Below are positions 46,352-55,057 of a stretch of DNA of 64,000 nt, one piece after another. This DNA is from Myxococcales bacterium. Its GTDB lineage: Bacteria; Myxococcota_A; Polyangia; Polyangiales; Polyangiaceae. The position numbers and the translations under genes are program-made. The notes under the pieces are model-generated. The model was not told where the DNA came from. It ran no database searches and worked only from the letters and a program-made list of their open reading frames with translations. Position 1 is the first letter of the stretch. Each line of letters begins with the position of its first letter. Location: contig JADJCA010000002.1 of assembly GCA_016703425.1 (NCBI GenBank), forward strand, positions 558,001 through 622,000, written 5' to 3'.

Positions 46352-48085
46352 ATGGCGGACCTCCGGACCGCCGGGAAGTCCCATCGCCAGCGGAAACGGG
46401 GCTACGCTCAAGATCCTGTGGTTGCTGCCGCTGACGCTCCCATCAAGGTGATGGGTCGCTACGCCTTGTTCCGCGAAATCGCGGCCGGCGGGATGGCCGT
46501 GGTCCATCTGGGCAAGTTGCAGGGGCCCGTCGGTTTTTCGCGAACCGTCGCCATCAAGCGCCTCTATCCGCAATACACGCGAGACCCTGAGTTCGTTTCC
46601 ATGTTCCTCGACGAGGCGCGGCTGGCAGCCCGCATTCGTCATCCGAACGTGGTGCCTACGCTCGACGTGGTGGCAAGCTCCGGCGAGCTGTTTCTCGTCA
46701 TGGAGTACGTCCACGGCGACTCGCTGGCGCGCCTGCTTCGCGCTGCGACAGCGCGCAAGGAGCGAGTCCCGCTGCCGGTGATCCTCAGCATCGTCTGCGG
46801 AGCCCTTGGCGGCTTGCACGCGGCCCACGAGGCGCGCGGCGCGCGCGGCGAACCCCTTGGCATCGTGCACCGCGACATCTCGCCGCAGAACATCCTGGTC
46901 GGCTCCGACGGCGTGCCCCGCATCGTCGACTTCGGCGTGGCGAAGGCGGCAGGACGCGTACAGACAACACGCGACGGCCAGCTCAAAGGGAAGATGGGGT
47001 ACTTCGCGCCCGAGCAAATCAGCGGCACGGTCACGCGAAAGACGGACCTCTTCGCCATGTCCATCGTGCTCTGGGAGGCGCTTGCGGGAAGGCGCCTCTT
47101 GCGAGGCGAGAACGATGCCACGACGCTCTTCAACCTGCTTCACGCCGCCGTCCCCCCACCAAGCACCTTCGCGCCAGAGGTGCCGCCGGCGTTGGACGCA
47201 GCGATCCTGAAGGGCCTCGAGCGCGATCCGTCGAAACGCTTCGAGACAGCCCGTGAGATGGCCATCGCCCTCGAGCAGAGCGGGCGCCTCGCCGGCACCA
47301 ACGAAACGGGCGCTTGGGTCGAGCGCCTCGCCGTAGAAACGCTCGCGAAGCGATCTCGCTTCTTGGCCGAGGTCGAAGGCAGCGGTGGTGACGCGCCGTC
47401 TGACGACACCGTCGCCGCCATCATGGCAAGTGACGAGGCGCCCGACGACGAGACGCGGTCAGACTCGGACAGCTCCGCGCGTTTGCCAGCGGCGGCGCTG
47501 GCCCCGTTGCCAGGAACGCCAACGGCGTTCCAACCGATCGATCACCCCGTCGACGACTTCGATGCCGAGCACCACGACCCCCTTGAACGCCCGTCGCGGC
47601 CTCCTCCGGCGGAATCCACGGGGCTCTCGGTATCTCGCTCGATGGGACACCAGAGCCTCTCACCCGCGAAGCGCCCAAAGCGCTGGGCCATCGGCGTCGC
47701 GGTGGCGTTGCTTGGCGGGGTTGTCGGCCTCGTCACGATGGTCTTGCGGCACCCCGAGAACAGCGCCGCGAAAGGCGTCCCCGCGGCCCCCGTGGCGTCG
47801 TCAGCGGCGCCCGTGACGCCGGCCGGCGACTTACCGCCGCCAGCCATCGTCGATGTCGATACGCCGGAGGCGAGCGCCACGCCAGTGGAGAAGCCCGCCG
47901 CGCCACCGGGCGCGACGGTCCAGCGCGCCATCACGCCGCAGGCGCCGCGCCCCGCCGTGGCGCCTGCCCGAAAAGCCGACGCAAAGCCTCCCGTGGTGAA
48001 GCCAACTCCGCCCCCCAGTCACTGCGCGACTCCGTATACGCTCGACGCTTCGGGGCGAAAGAAATGGAAAGCCGAGTGTTTGTAG
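46352..48085 (+). CDS. Receptor-like Ser/Thr protein kinase with HRDISPQN loop
   Basis: A 577-residue kinase. Domain 36-300: AAGGMAVVHLGK, VAIKRL (Lys69), HRDISPQN (173-180), DFG (193-195), GYFAPEQ. The catalytic loop has Ser where the usual Lys of HRDLKPEN stands. That variant is widespread in myxobacterial kinases and does not by itself mean inactivity, since the Asp, the ATP Lys and DFG are intact. A linker with acidic patches, one membrane helix (445-465) and a Pro/Ala tail ending in CATPYTLDASGRKKWKAECL follow; the two Cys may pair outside. The next gene overlaps by 22 bp. Closest relative in this window is the kinase at 52236. Confidence 0.92.
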   Translation: MADLRTAGKSHRQRKRGYAQDPVVAAADAPIKVMGRYALFREIAAGGMAVVHLGKLQGPVGFSRTVAIKRLYPQYTRDPEFVSMFLDEARLAARIRHPNVVPTLDVVASSGELFLVMEYVHGDSLARLLRAATARKERVPLPVILSIVCGALGGLHAAHEARGARGEPLGIVHRDISPQNILVGSDGVPRIVDFGVAKAAGRVQTTRDGQLKGKMGYFAPEQISGTVTRKTDLFAMSIVLWEALAGRRLLRGENDATTLFNLLHAAVPPPSTFAPEVPPALDAAILKGLERDPSKRFETAREMAIALEQSGRLAGTNETGAWVERLAVETLAKRSRFLAEVEGSGGDAPSDDTVAAIMASDEAPDDETRSDSDSSARLPAAALAPLPGTPTAFQPIDHPVDDFDAEHHDPLERPSRPPPAESTGLSVSRSMGHQSLSPAKRPKRWAIGVAVALLGGVVGLVTMVLRHPENSAAKGVPAAPVASSAAPVTPAGDLPPPAIVDVDTPEASATPVEKPAAPPGATVQRAITPQAPRPAVAPARKADAKPPVVKPTPPPSHCATPYTLDASGRKKWKAECL

Positions 48086-48915
48086 AACGGTTCGTGTTTG
48101 CCGCGCTCCCCGCGGCGATGCTCATCCTTGCGAGCGCCGACAACGCGTGGGCCCTCTCCAAACAGGAGTGCATCCAGGCGTCGGAGCGGGGGCAGCAGCT
48201 GCGCGACGACGGCAAGCTCGTCGAGGCCAACGGACAGTTTCTGTCTTGCGCGAGCGACAGCTGCCCCAAGCCCGTCGCCGACGCCTGCCGCGAGGAGCTC
48301 TCGTCGCTCGACAAGAAGATGCCCTCGCTGGTGCTGAGTGCGAAAGCGCCGTCGGGCTCGGACCTCGTACAGGTCAAGGTCTTCATCGACGGCGTCGCGG
48401 TCACCGACAGGCTCGACGGCCGCGCCATCCCCGTGAACCCGGGCCAGCACAAGCTGCGCTTCGAGAGCGGCGGCCAAAGCGTGGAAGAGCAGGTCGTGGC
48501 CCTCGAGGGAGAGAAGAGCCGCCCCGTTCGCGTGGTCTTTCCCGCAGCGAGCGCCGCTTCTTCCAGCCCCACGAAGCCCGCCGTCGAGTCGCCGGCGCAG
48601 GAGAGCGGCGGTGGCGGCGTCCCCGTTGCGACCTACGTCCTCGGCGGCGTGGCTCTCGCTTCATTGGGCGGCTTCGCGTATTTCGGCCTCACGGGCAAGG
48701 GCGAGATCTCGGACCTGCGCTCAACCTGCGCCCCGCGCTGCAACGCCGACGACGTCGACGCCGCGAAGACGAAGATGCTGGTCGGCGACGTCTTGCTCGG
48801 CGTCGCCGTCGTGTCGGCGGGCCTCGCGACGTACTTCGTGCTCGCGCCGAAGAGCGCGCCCGCCGTAACCGTGGGGGCCCGCGGGACGGGCGTCTTCGTC
48901 GACGGGCGATTCTGA
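48064..48915 (+). CDS. Exported PEGA-like partner of the kinase
   Basis: A 283-residue protein with a signal peptide (residues 1-30). An N-terminal helical part has ECIQASERGQQLRDDGKLVEA and paired Cys (CASDSCPKPVADAC). A PEGA-like beta domain follows (VKVFIDGVAVTDRLDGRAIPVNPGQHKLRFESGG). Two hydrophobic segments (VPVATYVLGGVALASLGGFAYFGL and MLVGDVLLGVAVVSAGLATYFVL) lie near the end, separated by a loop with CAPRC. This is the same layout as the protein at 37629-38591. It overlaps the kinase stop by 22 bp, so it is produced with it. Likely the periplasmic arm of the kinase system. Confidence 0.75.
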   Translation: MESRVFVERFVFAALPAAMLILASADNAWALSKQECIQASERGQQLRDDGKLVEANGQFLSCASDSCPKPVADACREELSSLDKKMPSLVLSAKAPSGSDLVQVKVFIDGVAVTDRLDGRAIPVNPGQHKLRFESGGQSVEEQVVALEGEKSRPVRVVFPAASAASSSPTKPAVESPAQESGGGGVPVATYVLGGVALASLGGFAYFGLTGKGEISDLRSTCAPRCNADDVDAAKTKMLVGDVLLGVAVVSAGLATYFVLAPKSAPAVTVGARGTGVFVDGRF

Positions 48916-48929
48916 GGCGTGATCACGAA

Positions 48930-49291
<362 letters not shown>

Positions 49292-49293
49292 CC

Positions 49294-52002
49294 TCAGGCC
49301 ACGAGCGACCGCAGCACGAACGGCAGGATGCCGCCGTGGCGGTAGTAGTGGACCTCTTGCGGCGTATCGATGCGAACCACGCTCGAGAACTCCACGACCT
49401 TTCCGTCGGGCTTCGTGGCCTTGACGGTGAGCGTTTGACCGGCGCGGAAACCGTTCGGATCGAGGAGCGCCGAGAGGCCACCGACGGCGAAGGTCTCCTC
49501 ACCGGTCAGGCCAAGCGATACGGCCGACTCGCCGGCCAAGAACTGGAGCGGCAGGATGCCCATGCCCACGAGGTTCGAGCGATGGATGCGCTCGAAGCTC
49601 TCCGCGATGACGACGCGCACACCGAGGAGCTTCGGCCCTTTGGCCGCCCAATCGCGCGACGAGCCTGAGCCGTATTCCTTCCCAGCAAGGATCACCAGCG
49701 GAACGCCTTCCGCGGCGTACCGAACCGACGCGTCGAAGATCGTCATCGCATCGCCACTCGGGAGGTGACGAGTGACGCCCCCCTCGGTGCCGGGCGCGAG
49801 CATGTTGCGGAGGCGCACGTTGGCAAACGTGCCGCGAACCATGACCTCGTGGTTGCCGCGACGAGCGCCATAGGAGTTGAAGTCCTTCGCCTCGACGCCG
49901 CGCTCCATGAGGTACTTGCCGGCAGGCCCGTCCTTCTTGATGGAGCCGGCCGGGGAGATGTGGTCGGTCGTGATGCTGTCACCAAGGAGCGCGAGCACGC
50001 GAGCACCGGTCACGTCACCAACGGCCGACGGCGTCTTCGTCATGCCCTCGAAGTAGGGCGGGTGTTTGACGTACGTCGACTTGGCGTCCCATTGGTAGCG
50101 ATCGCCCTCGGGAATCACGAGGCCTTCCCACTCGGCCGGGCCCTTGTAGACGTCGGCGTAGATCTTCTTGAACGACTCGGAGCGAACGGTCTTCTGCATG
50201 ACCGCCTCGATCTCGGCCTGCGTGGGCCACACGTCCTTAAGGAAGACCGGCTTGCCGTCGGCACCGGTGCCAAGCGGCTCGGTGGTGAGATCGAGGTCGA
50301 CACGGCCCGCGAGCGCGTAAGCCACGACGAGCGGCGGCGAAGCGAGGTAGTTGGCGCGCACCTCCGGGTGCACGCGACCTTCAAAGTTGCGGTTGCCTGA
50401 AAGCACCGACGCGACCACCAACTCGCCGTCGGCGATCCCCTTCGAGACCTCGTCGGGCAGCGGCCCCGAGTTGCCGATGCAGGTCGTGCACCCGTACCCG
50501 ACGACGAAGAACTTCAGCGCCTCGAGTGACGCCAGCAGCCCCGATTCGGTGAGGTAATCGGTCACCACCTTGGAGCCTGGCGCGAGGCTGGTCTTGACCC
50601 AAGGCTTGACCGCGAGACCCTTGGCGACGGCCTTTTGCGCCAGGAGACCTGCGCCAATGAGGACCGACGGGTTCGACGTGTTGGTGCAGCTCGTGATGGC
50701 GCAGATGACCACCGAGCCATGCGAGAGTTCGAAGGTGTTCCCGGACATCGTGACGCTGGCGCTGCCCTTCGGCGGAGCGCCATCGCCCCCCTTCTTCTTC
50801 GGGAAGAGGCTCGGCAGGGCACCTTCGAAGTTCTTCTTCATGTCGCCGAGGAGCACACGGTCCTGAGGACGCGACGGTCCCGCGAGACACGGCTTGACGG
50901 TGCCGAGGTCGAGCTCGAGCGTGTCGGTGAAGACGGCTCCCTCGGCGTCCTTCGTCAGGAACATGCCCTGTGCTTTGGCGTAGGCCTCCACCAGCTTCAC
51001 CTGGTGCTCCGAGCGGCCTGTGAGGCGCAGGTACGCGAGCGTCTGATCGTCGATGGGGAAGATGCCGCAGGTGGCCCCGTATTCGGGCGCCATGTTGGCG
51101 ATGGTGCAACGATCGGCGACCGAGAGCACGCCGACGCCTTCGCCGAAGAACTCGACGAACTTTCCGACGACGCCCTTCTTGCGGAGCATCTGCGTCACCG
51201 TGAGGACGAGATCCGTGGCGGTGGCGCCCTCGGGCATGCGGCCGTGGAGCCTGAAGCCCACGACTTCGGGAATGAGCATGCTCACCGGTTGGCCGAGCAT
51301 CGCCGCTTCCGCTTCGATGCCGCCGACGCCCCAGCCGAGGACGCCGAGGCCATTGACCATCGTCGTGTGCGAGTCGGTCCCGACGAGCGTGTCGGGATAG
51401 GCGGTGAGCTCACCGCCGACGGTGCGCGTGAAGACGACGCGCGCCAAGTGCTCAACGTTGACTTGGTGCACGATGCCCGTGTCGGGCGGGACCGCGACGA
51501 AGTCTTCGAAGGCCTTCTGCCCCCAACGGAGGAACTGGTAGCGCTCCTTGTTCCGCTGAAACTCGAGCGTCGCGTTTTTGAGGAGAGCGTCGCGGGTACC
51601 AAAGGCGTCGACCTGCACCGAGTGGTCAATGACCAACTCGACGGGCGAGAGCGGATTGATCTTCTTCGAATCGCCGCCAAGGGCCTTCATGGCGTCGCGC
51701 ATGGCCGCGAGGTCGACGACACACGGGACCCCGGTAAAGTCTTGGAGGAGCGTCCGCGCCGGCGTGTACGCGATCTCGCGCGAGGGCGCGGCCTTGGGAT
51801 CCCAGCACGCGAGCGCGGCGATGTCCTCGGCGCGGACCGACACGCCGTCTTCGTTTCGCAGCAGGTTCTCGAGAAGGATCTTCATCGAGAAGGGCAGCCG
51901 CTTCACCGACGGGTATTTCGCCTCGAGCGCATCGAGCCGAAACATCACGTAGTTCTTGCCGTCGACCGACAGCGTGCTCTTGGACCCGAAGGACTGACCC
52001 AT
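49294..52002 (-). CDS. acnA: Aconitate hydratase A
   Basis: A 902-residue TCA-cycle enzyme (citrate to isocitrate) of the AcnA/IRP1 type. The iron-sulfur cluster Cys are in AITSCTNTSNP (first) and GYGCTTCIGNSG (second and third). Other family blocks are seen: DHSVQVD, VGTDSHTTMVNGLGVLGWGVGGIEAEA, GDSITTDHISPAG, GRRGNHEVM and EYGSGSSRDWAAKGP. Full length is as expected. The gene is preceded by AAAGGAG ten bases before ATG 52002. A single-gene unit as far as can be seen. The 3' end sits against the poly-G stretch, but the C-terminal sequence (YYRHGGILPFVLRSL) looks normal, so the gene itself is not damaged. Confidence 0.97.
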   Translation of the reverse strand: MGQSFGSKSTLSVDGKNYVMFRLDALEAKYPSVKRLPFSMKILLENLLRNEDGVSVRAEDIAALACWDPKAAPSREIAYTPARTLLQDFTGVPCVVDLAAMRDAMKALGGDSKKINPLSPVELVIDHSVQVDAFGTRDALLKNATLEFQRNKERYQFLRWGQKAFEDFVAVPPDTGIVHQVNVEHLARVVFTRTVGGELTAYPDTLVGTDSHTTMVNGLGVLGWGVGGIEAEAAMLGQPVSMLIPEVVGFRLHGRMPEGATATDLVLTVTQMLRKKGVVGKFVEFFGEGVGVLSVADRCTIANMAPEYGATCGIFPIDDQTLAYLRLTGRSEHQVKLVEAYAKAQGMFLTKDAEGAVFTDTLELDLGTVKPCLAGPSRPQDRVLLGDMKKNFEGALPSLFPKKKGGDGAPPKGSASVTMSGNTFELSHGSVVICAITSCTNTSNPSVLIGAGLLAQKAVAKGLAVKPWVKTSLAPGSKVVTDYLTESGLLASLEALKFFVVGYGCTTCIGNSGPLPDEVSKGIADGELVVASVLSGNRNFEGRVHPEVRANYLASPPLVVAYALAGRVDLDLTTEPLGTGADGKPVFLKDVWPTQAEIEAVMQKTVRSESFKKIYADVYKGPAEWEGLVIPEGDRYQWDAKSTYVKHPPYFEGMTKTPSAVGDVTGARVLALLGDSITTDHISPAGSIKKDGPAGKYLMERGVEAKDFNSYGARRGNHEVMVRGTFANVRLRNMLAPGTEGGVTRHLPSGDAMTIFDASVRYAAEGVPLVILAGKEYGSGSSRDWAAKGPKLLGVRVVIAESFERIHRSNLVGMGILPLQFLAGESAVSLGLTGEETFAVGGLSALLDPNGFRAGQTLTVKATKPDGKVVEFSSVVRIDTPQEVHYYRHGGILPFVLRSLVA

Positions 52003-52235
52003 CAGAAGCTCCTTTTGTGGCGGTCCATATAGCGCTGAAGGTGGCCGAATGGAGCCCCTAACCCCTCAAACGCCATCCGAGATCGCCCCGGCTGCGGCCC
52101 ACCCAGCGCCGCGTCGGCGCGCGTGCCGCGGGGCGGGACCACACCCTCCCCTCCCCACATCGGCGCCGCGAAGGCCAATCCGCGTCGCCAGAGAGTCGCG
52201 CGCTCGGGCGCTGGCGAGTACGATTGAGGATTCGC

Positions 52236-54002
52236 ATGTCGACGCGCTCATCGCCGGACTCGGAGCCCCGTCCCGGGGTCCGATTCATTGGACGGTACGC
52301 CTTGCTGGGCAAACTTGCCTCCGGCGGCATGGCAACGGTGCACGTCGGCCGTCTCATGGGCCCCGTAGGCTTCACGCGCTCGGTGGCCATCAAGCGTCTC
52401 CACCCGGAGTACGCGAGGGATCCTTCCTTCGTGTCGATGTTCCTCGATGAAGCGAGGCTCGCCGCCCAGATCAGCCACCCCAATGTGGTCGCGACGCTCG
52501 ACGTCGTGGCGACCGACGGCGAACTCTTTCTGGTCATGGACTACGTCCACGGCCAGTCGCTCTCGTGGTTGATTCGTCACGCGGCCAAAGCCGGCACCCG
52601 CATCCCGCCACGCATCGTGGCCAGCATCCTTTCGGGCTGCCTTCAGGGCCTCCATGCGGCGCATGAGGCGCGCGACGAGCGCGGCGTCGCGCTGAACATC
52701 GTTCACCGAGACGTGTCGCCGCAGAACGTGATGGTCGGTGCCGACGGCTTGGCACGCGTGCTCGACTTCGGCGTCGCGAAGGCCGTCGGGCGGATCCAGA
52801 ACACGCGCGAAGGGCACATCAAAGGCAAGCTCGCGTACATGCCGCCAGAGCAGATCCAGACCGACACCATCTCCCGCCAGGCCGATGTCTACGCCACGGC
52901 CGTGGTCTTATGGGAGGCGCTCACGTCGCTGCGGCTCTTCAAGGCCGAAACGGAGACCGGAACGCTCGCGAAGGTGCTGTCCGGTCCCGTCGTGCCGCCC
53001 AGCACGCACGGGGATGACATCGGGCCCGAGCTCGATCGCGTCGTGATGAAGGGTCTCGCCCGCGATCCGGCGGCGCGTTACCCAACGGCGCGCGCCATGG
53101 CCACGGACCTCGAGCGCGCGACGCCGGTGGCCTCCATCGCCGAGGTCAGCGACTGGCTCGCAAGTGTCTCGAAGCGGGAGCTCGACGAGCGCGCCGCTCG
53201 CATCGCCGCCATCGAGATGACCGCCGGCCTCGGGTCATCGGAGGGCATGGCCAACCTCGCGGCGGCGCTCGCCGAGGCCACGCCACCGGAAGAAGACTCG
53301 AGCAGCAGCAACCGCCTCGTCGCTGCCGGACGCGGCTCGGAAAGCGTGAGCGTGAGCCGTCGCGGAGGCCTTCGCGCCGACACGGCGCCGACGTCCATTC
53401 AGCGCACCGACTTGGCGCAAGCGATGATGGCGGTGCGTGACGCAGAAGGCGGCGAGGTCGAAGAGAGCGTCACCATGCCTCACGACCGCCGCGACATGGA
53501 GGTGCTCGGCGACGACCACTCGGGGGAAAGCGCCTCGCAGCTCTCAAGCGTCTCGCTCGCGCTCGGACGCGCGGAGAGCCTTCCACCGCGCTCGGCGCGG
53601 AAGGGCGCCGTGCTCGGCGTGGGAATGGTCTTCGGCGCGGCCGCGCTCGCCGCCGCCCTTTGGCTAGGCCTCGGCCCGCGCTTTGGCCATCGCTCCGCGG
53701 GCGACCTGGCTTCGGCGCCCATGGCCGTCGACTCAGCGCCCGCACTCGTCGTCGTCATCCCAAGCGCACCAACCTCCGGCGCGCCGGCGGCCAGCGGTCC
53801 CGCGAACATTGCGAGCGCGCCCGCCCCTACGCCTGGCGAACGGCCAACCGGCGACCACGCGGAGTCGGACGCCGCGGTCACAGACTCGCCCGCGACTTCG
53901 CCCGACCGCCGTCCGCCTTCGGTTTCGCCTCGCAAACCGACGCCACGGAAGCCGCCCCGCGGAAGCGGTTCGCCGTTCGATCAGCTAGGCGGGCGGGACT
54001 AG
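52236..54002 (+). CDS. Receptor-like Ser/Thr protein kinase with HRDVSPQN loop
   Basis: A 588-residue kinase. ATG 52236 has GAGGA five bases upstream, so I prefer it to the in-frame TTG at 52224. Domain 20-285: ASGGMATVHVGR, VAIKRL (Lys53), HRDVSPQN (157-164), DFG (177-179), AYMPPEQ. Like the kinase at 46352 it has Ser in place of the catalytic-loop Lys, and the two share long stretches such as GPVGF-R-VAIKRL and FVSMFLDEARLAA. A linker of about 150 residues, one membrane helix (about 450-475) and a Pro/Ala-rich outer tail follow. Unlike the other two kinases, it has no exported partner gene after it. Confidence 0.92.
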   Translation: MSTRSSPDSEPRPGVRFIGRYALLGKLASGGMATVHVGRLMGPVGFTRSVAIKRLHPEYARDPSFVSMFLDEARLAAQISHPNVVATLDVVATDGELFLVMDYVHGQSLSWLIRHAAKAGTRIPPRIVASILSGCLQGLHAAHEARDERGVALNIVHRDVSPQNVMVGADGLARVLDFGVAKAVGRIQNTREGHIKGKLAYMPPEQIQTDTISRQADVYATAVVLWEALTSLRLFKAETETGTLAKVLSGPVVPPSTHGDDIGPELDRVVMKGLARDPAARYPTARAMATDLERATPVASIAEVSDWLASVSKRELDERAARIAAIEMTAGLGSSEGMANLAAALAEATPPEEDSSSSNRLVAAGRGSESVSVSRRGGLRADTAPTSIQRTDLAQAMMAVRDAEGGEVEESVTMPHDRRDMEVLGDDHSGESASQLSSVSLALGRAESLPPRSARKGAVLGVGMVFGAAALAAALWLGLGPRFGHRSAGDLASAPMAVDSAPALVVVIPSAPTSGAPAASGPANIASAPAPTPGERPTGDHAESDAAVTDSPATSPDRRPPSVSPRKPTPRKPPRGSGSPFDQLGGRD

Positions 54003-54033
54003 CGTTGGCCCGCGACCCGAGCCCGCGCCCCGG

Positions 54034-54312
54034 TTACTCCTCCTGCGATTCAGCAGGCGCTTCCTGCGACGACCCGGTGCTGCGACGCTTGCGGCCGGTC
54101 GCGAGGCCGCCCTTGCGCCCAGCGTCTCGCGCTTCCTCGGCGGAAAAGCGGTGCGCGGTGCCGGCGTCTTGAGCGGCCTTGCCACCTCGCCTCGCGAGCT
54201 CGGTCACGAGTCGAGGGTCCATCGCGGCAAAGCCTCGGCGCTTGCGCGGCGGGGCCGGGGTGGCGCCAGAGGTCGTCGGCTGCGTTCGTTGCTGCTCTGA
54301 TTCACGGGGCAT
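54034..54312 (-). CDS. KGG-motif stress-type protein
   Basis: A 92-residue highly basic protein begun at ATG 54312 (MPRESEQQRTQPTTSG). It carries the KGG pattern of GsiB-like stress proteins twice: FAAMDPRLVTELARRGGKAAQ and FSAEEARDAGRKGGLATG. Such proteins are small, hydrophilic and stress-induced. The rest is low-complexity. An ATG at 54390 would extend it by 26 residues without similarity. Convergent with the kinase gene, 31 bp apart. Confidence 0.75.
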   Translation of the reverse strand: MPRESEQQRTQPTTSGATPAPPRKRRGFAAMDPRLVTELARRGGKAAQDAGTAHRFSAEEARDAGRKGGLATGRKRRSTGSSQEAPAESQEE

Positions 54313-54465
54313 GTCGCCGCTCGAAGCAACATGCGAGCCAGGGAGAACGCCGCGAATTCCCAGCACAGCCGTGCTTTCGGGGTGTCGCAATTCGCGGCAT
54401 GACGCATAACGCGCGGCCGATTTGTCGGGCGAGCACTTGCCGGGAGGCCCCCATTCGATCCAGAT

Positions 54466-54870
54466 TTGTGCCGCCGCTTGAACCGCCTTGGTCGCACCCT
54501 CCGACGACTTCTCGTCGCCAGCCTTGCGTTGGCCGTGTGGCTTGTCGTGTCGCCGGGTCGCGCGGCGACGTCAGCGACGGGGGCCGGCCTCTGCAGCCAT
54601 CACGGGACCAGCGAGGTCGCGCCTTCGCCGCTCATGATTCCTATCGAGCAGTCGCTCGAGCAGGGCGACTCCGACTGCCTCGAGCTCGAAGACGGTCGCA
54701 GCGTCCGGCCCGGTGAGGAGCGCTTCGAGCCCGGCCCACAAGGCGACGCGGTCCTGCCGACGCAGCGGCTCAGCATCAAGCGACGTCAAACAACCGAAGC
54801 GGTCCCGCAGGCCGCCGAAGGTGGCGCGTGCGGAGTCTGCTCGACTCTCGAGCGCCCGCCACGCGGCTGA
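54466..54870 (+). CDS. Small exported protein of unknown function
   Basis: A 134-residue candidate starting at GTG 54466. It has a basic N-terminus and a hydrophobic stretch (RRLLVASLALAVWLVVSPGRA) typical of a signal peptide. The mature region has CSHHGTSEVAPSPLMIPI, an acidic-rich section with Cys, and ends CGVCSTLERPPRG. There is no family match, and the evidence is the signal peptide and codon pattern only. The 187 bp between it and the DsbA-like gene hold the ribosome site AAAGGA and no other gene. Confidence 0.5.
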   Translation: MCRRLNRLGRTLRRLLVASLALAVWLVVSPGRAATSATGAGLCSHHGTSEVAPSPLMIPIEQSLEQGDSDCLELEDGRSVRPGEERFEPGPQGDAVLPTQRLSIKRRQTTEAVPQAAEGGACGVCSTLERPPRG

Positions 54871-55057
54871 GACAGGCGGGCAACAGCTTCGAGCGAGGGT
54901 CCGGACTCTCGCTCGGAATCGCCTTCATTCGCTCCTGCGCCTCGCGCCCCACACTCGCGGACGCTGGAGTTCGCGGGCGCTGATCCGTCGCACCTCAGTG
55001 CGGTGGCGACGCCCTTCACCAGACTTTCGTTACGTATTTCAAAGGAACTTTTTCATC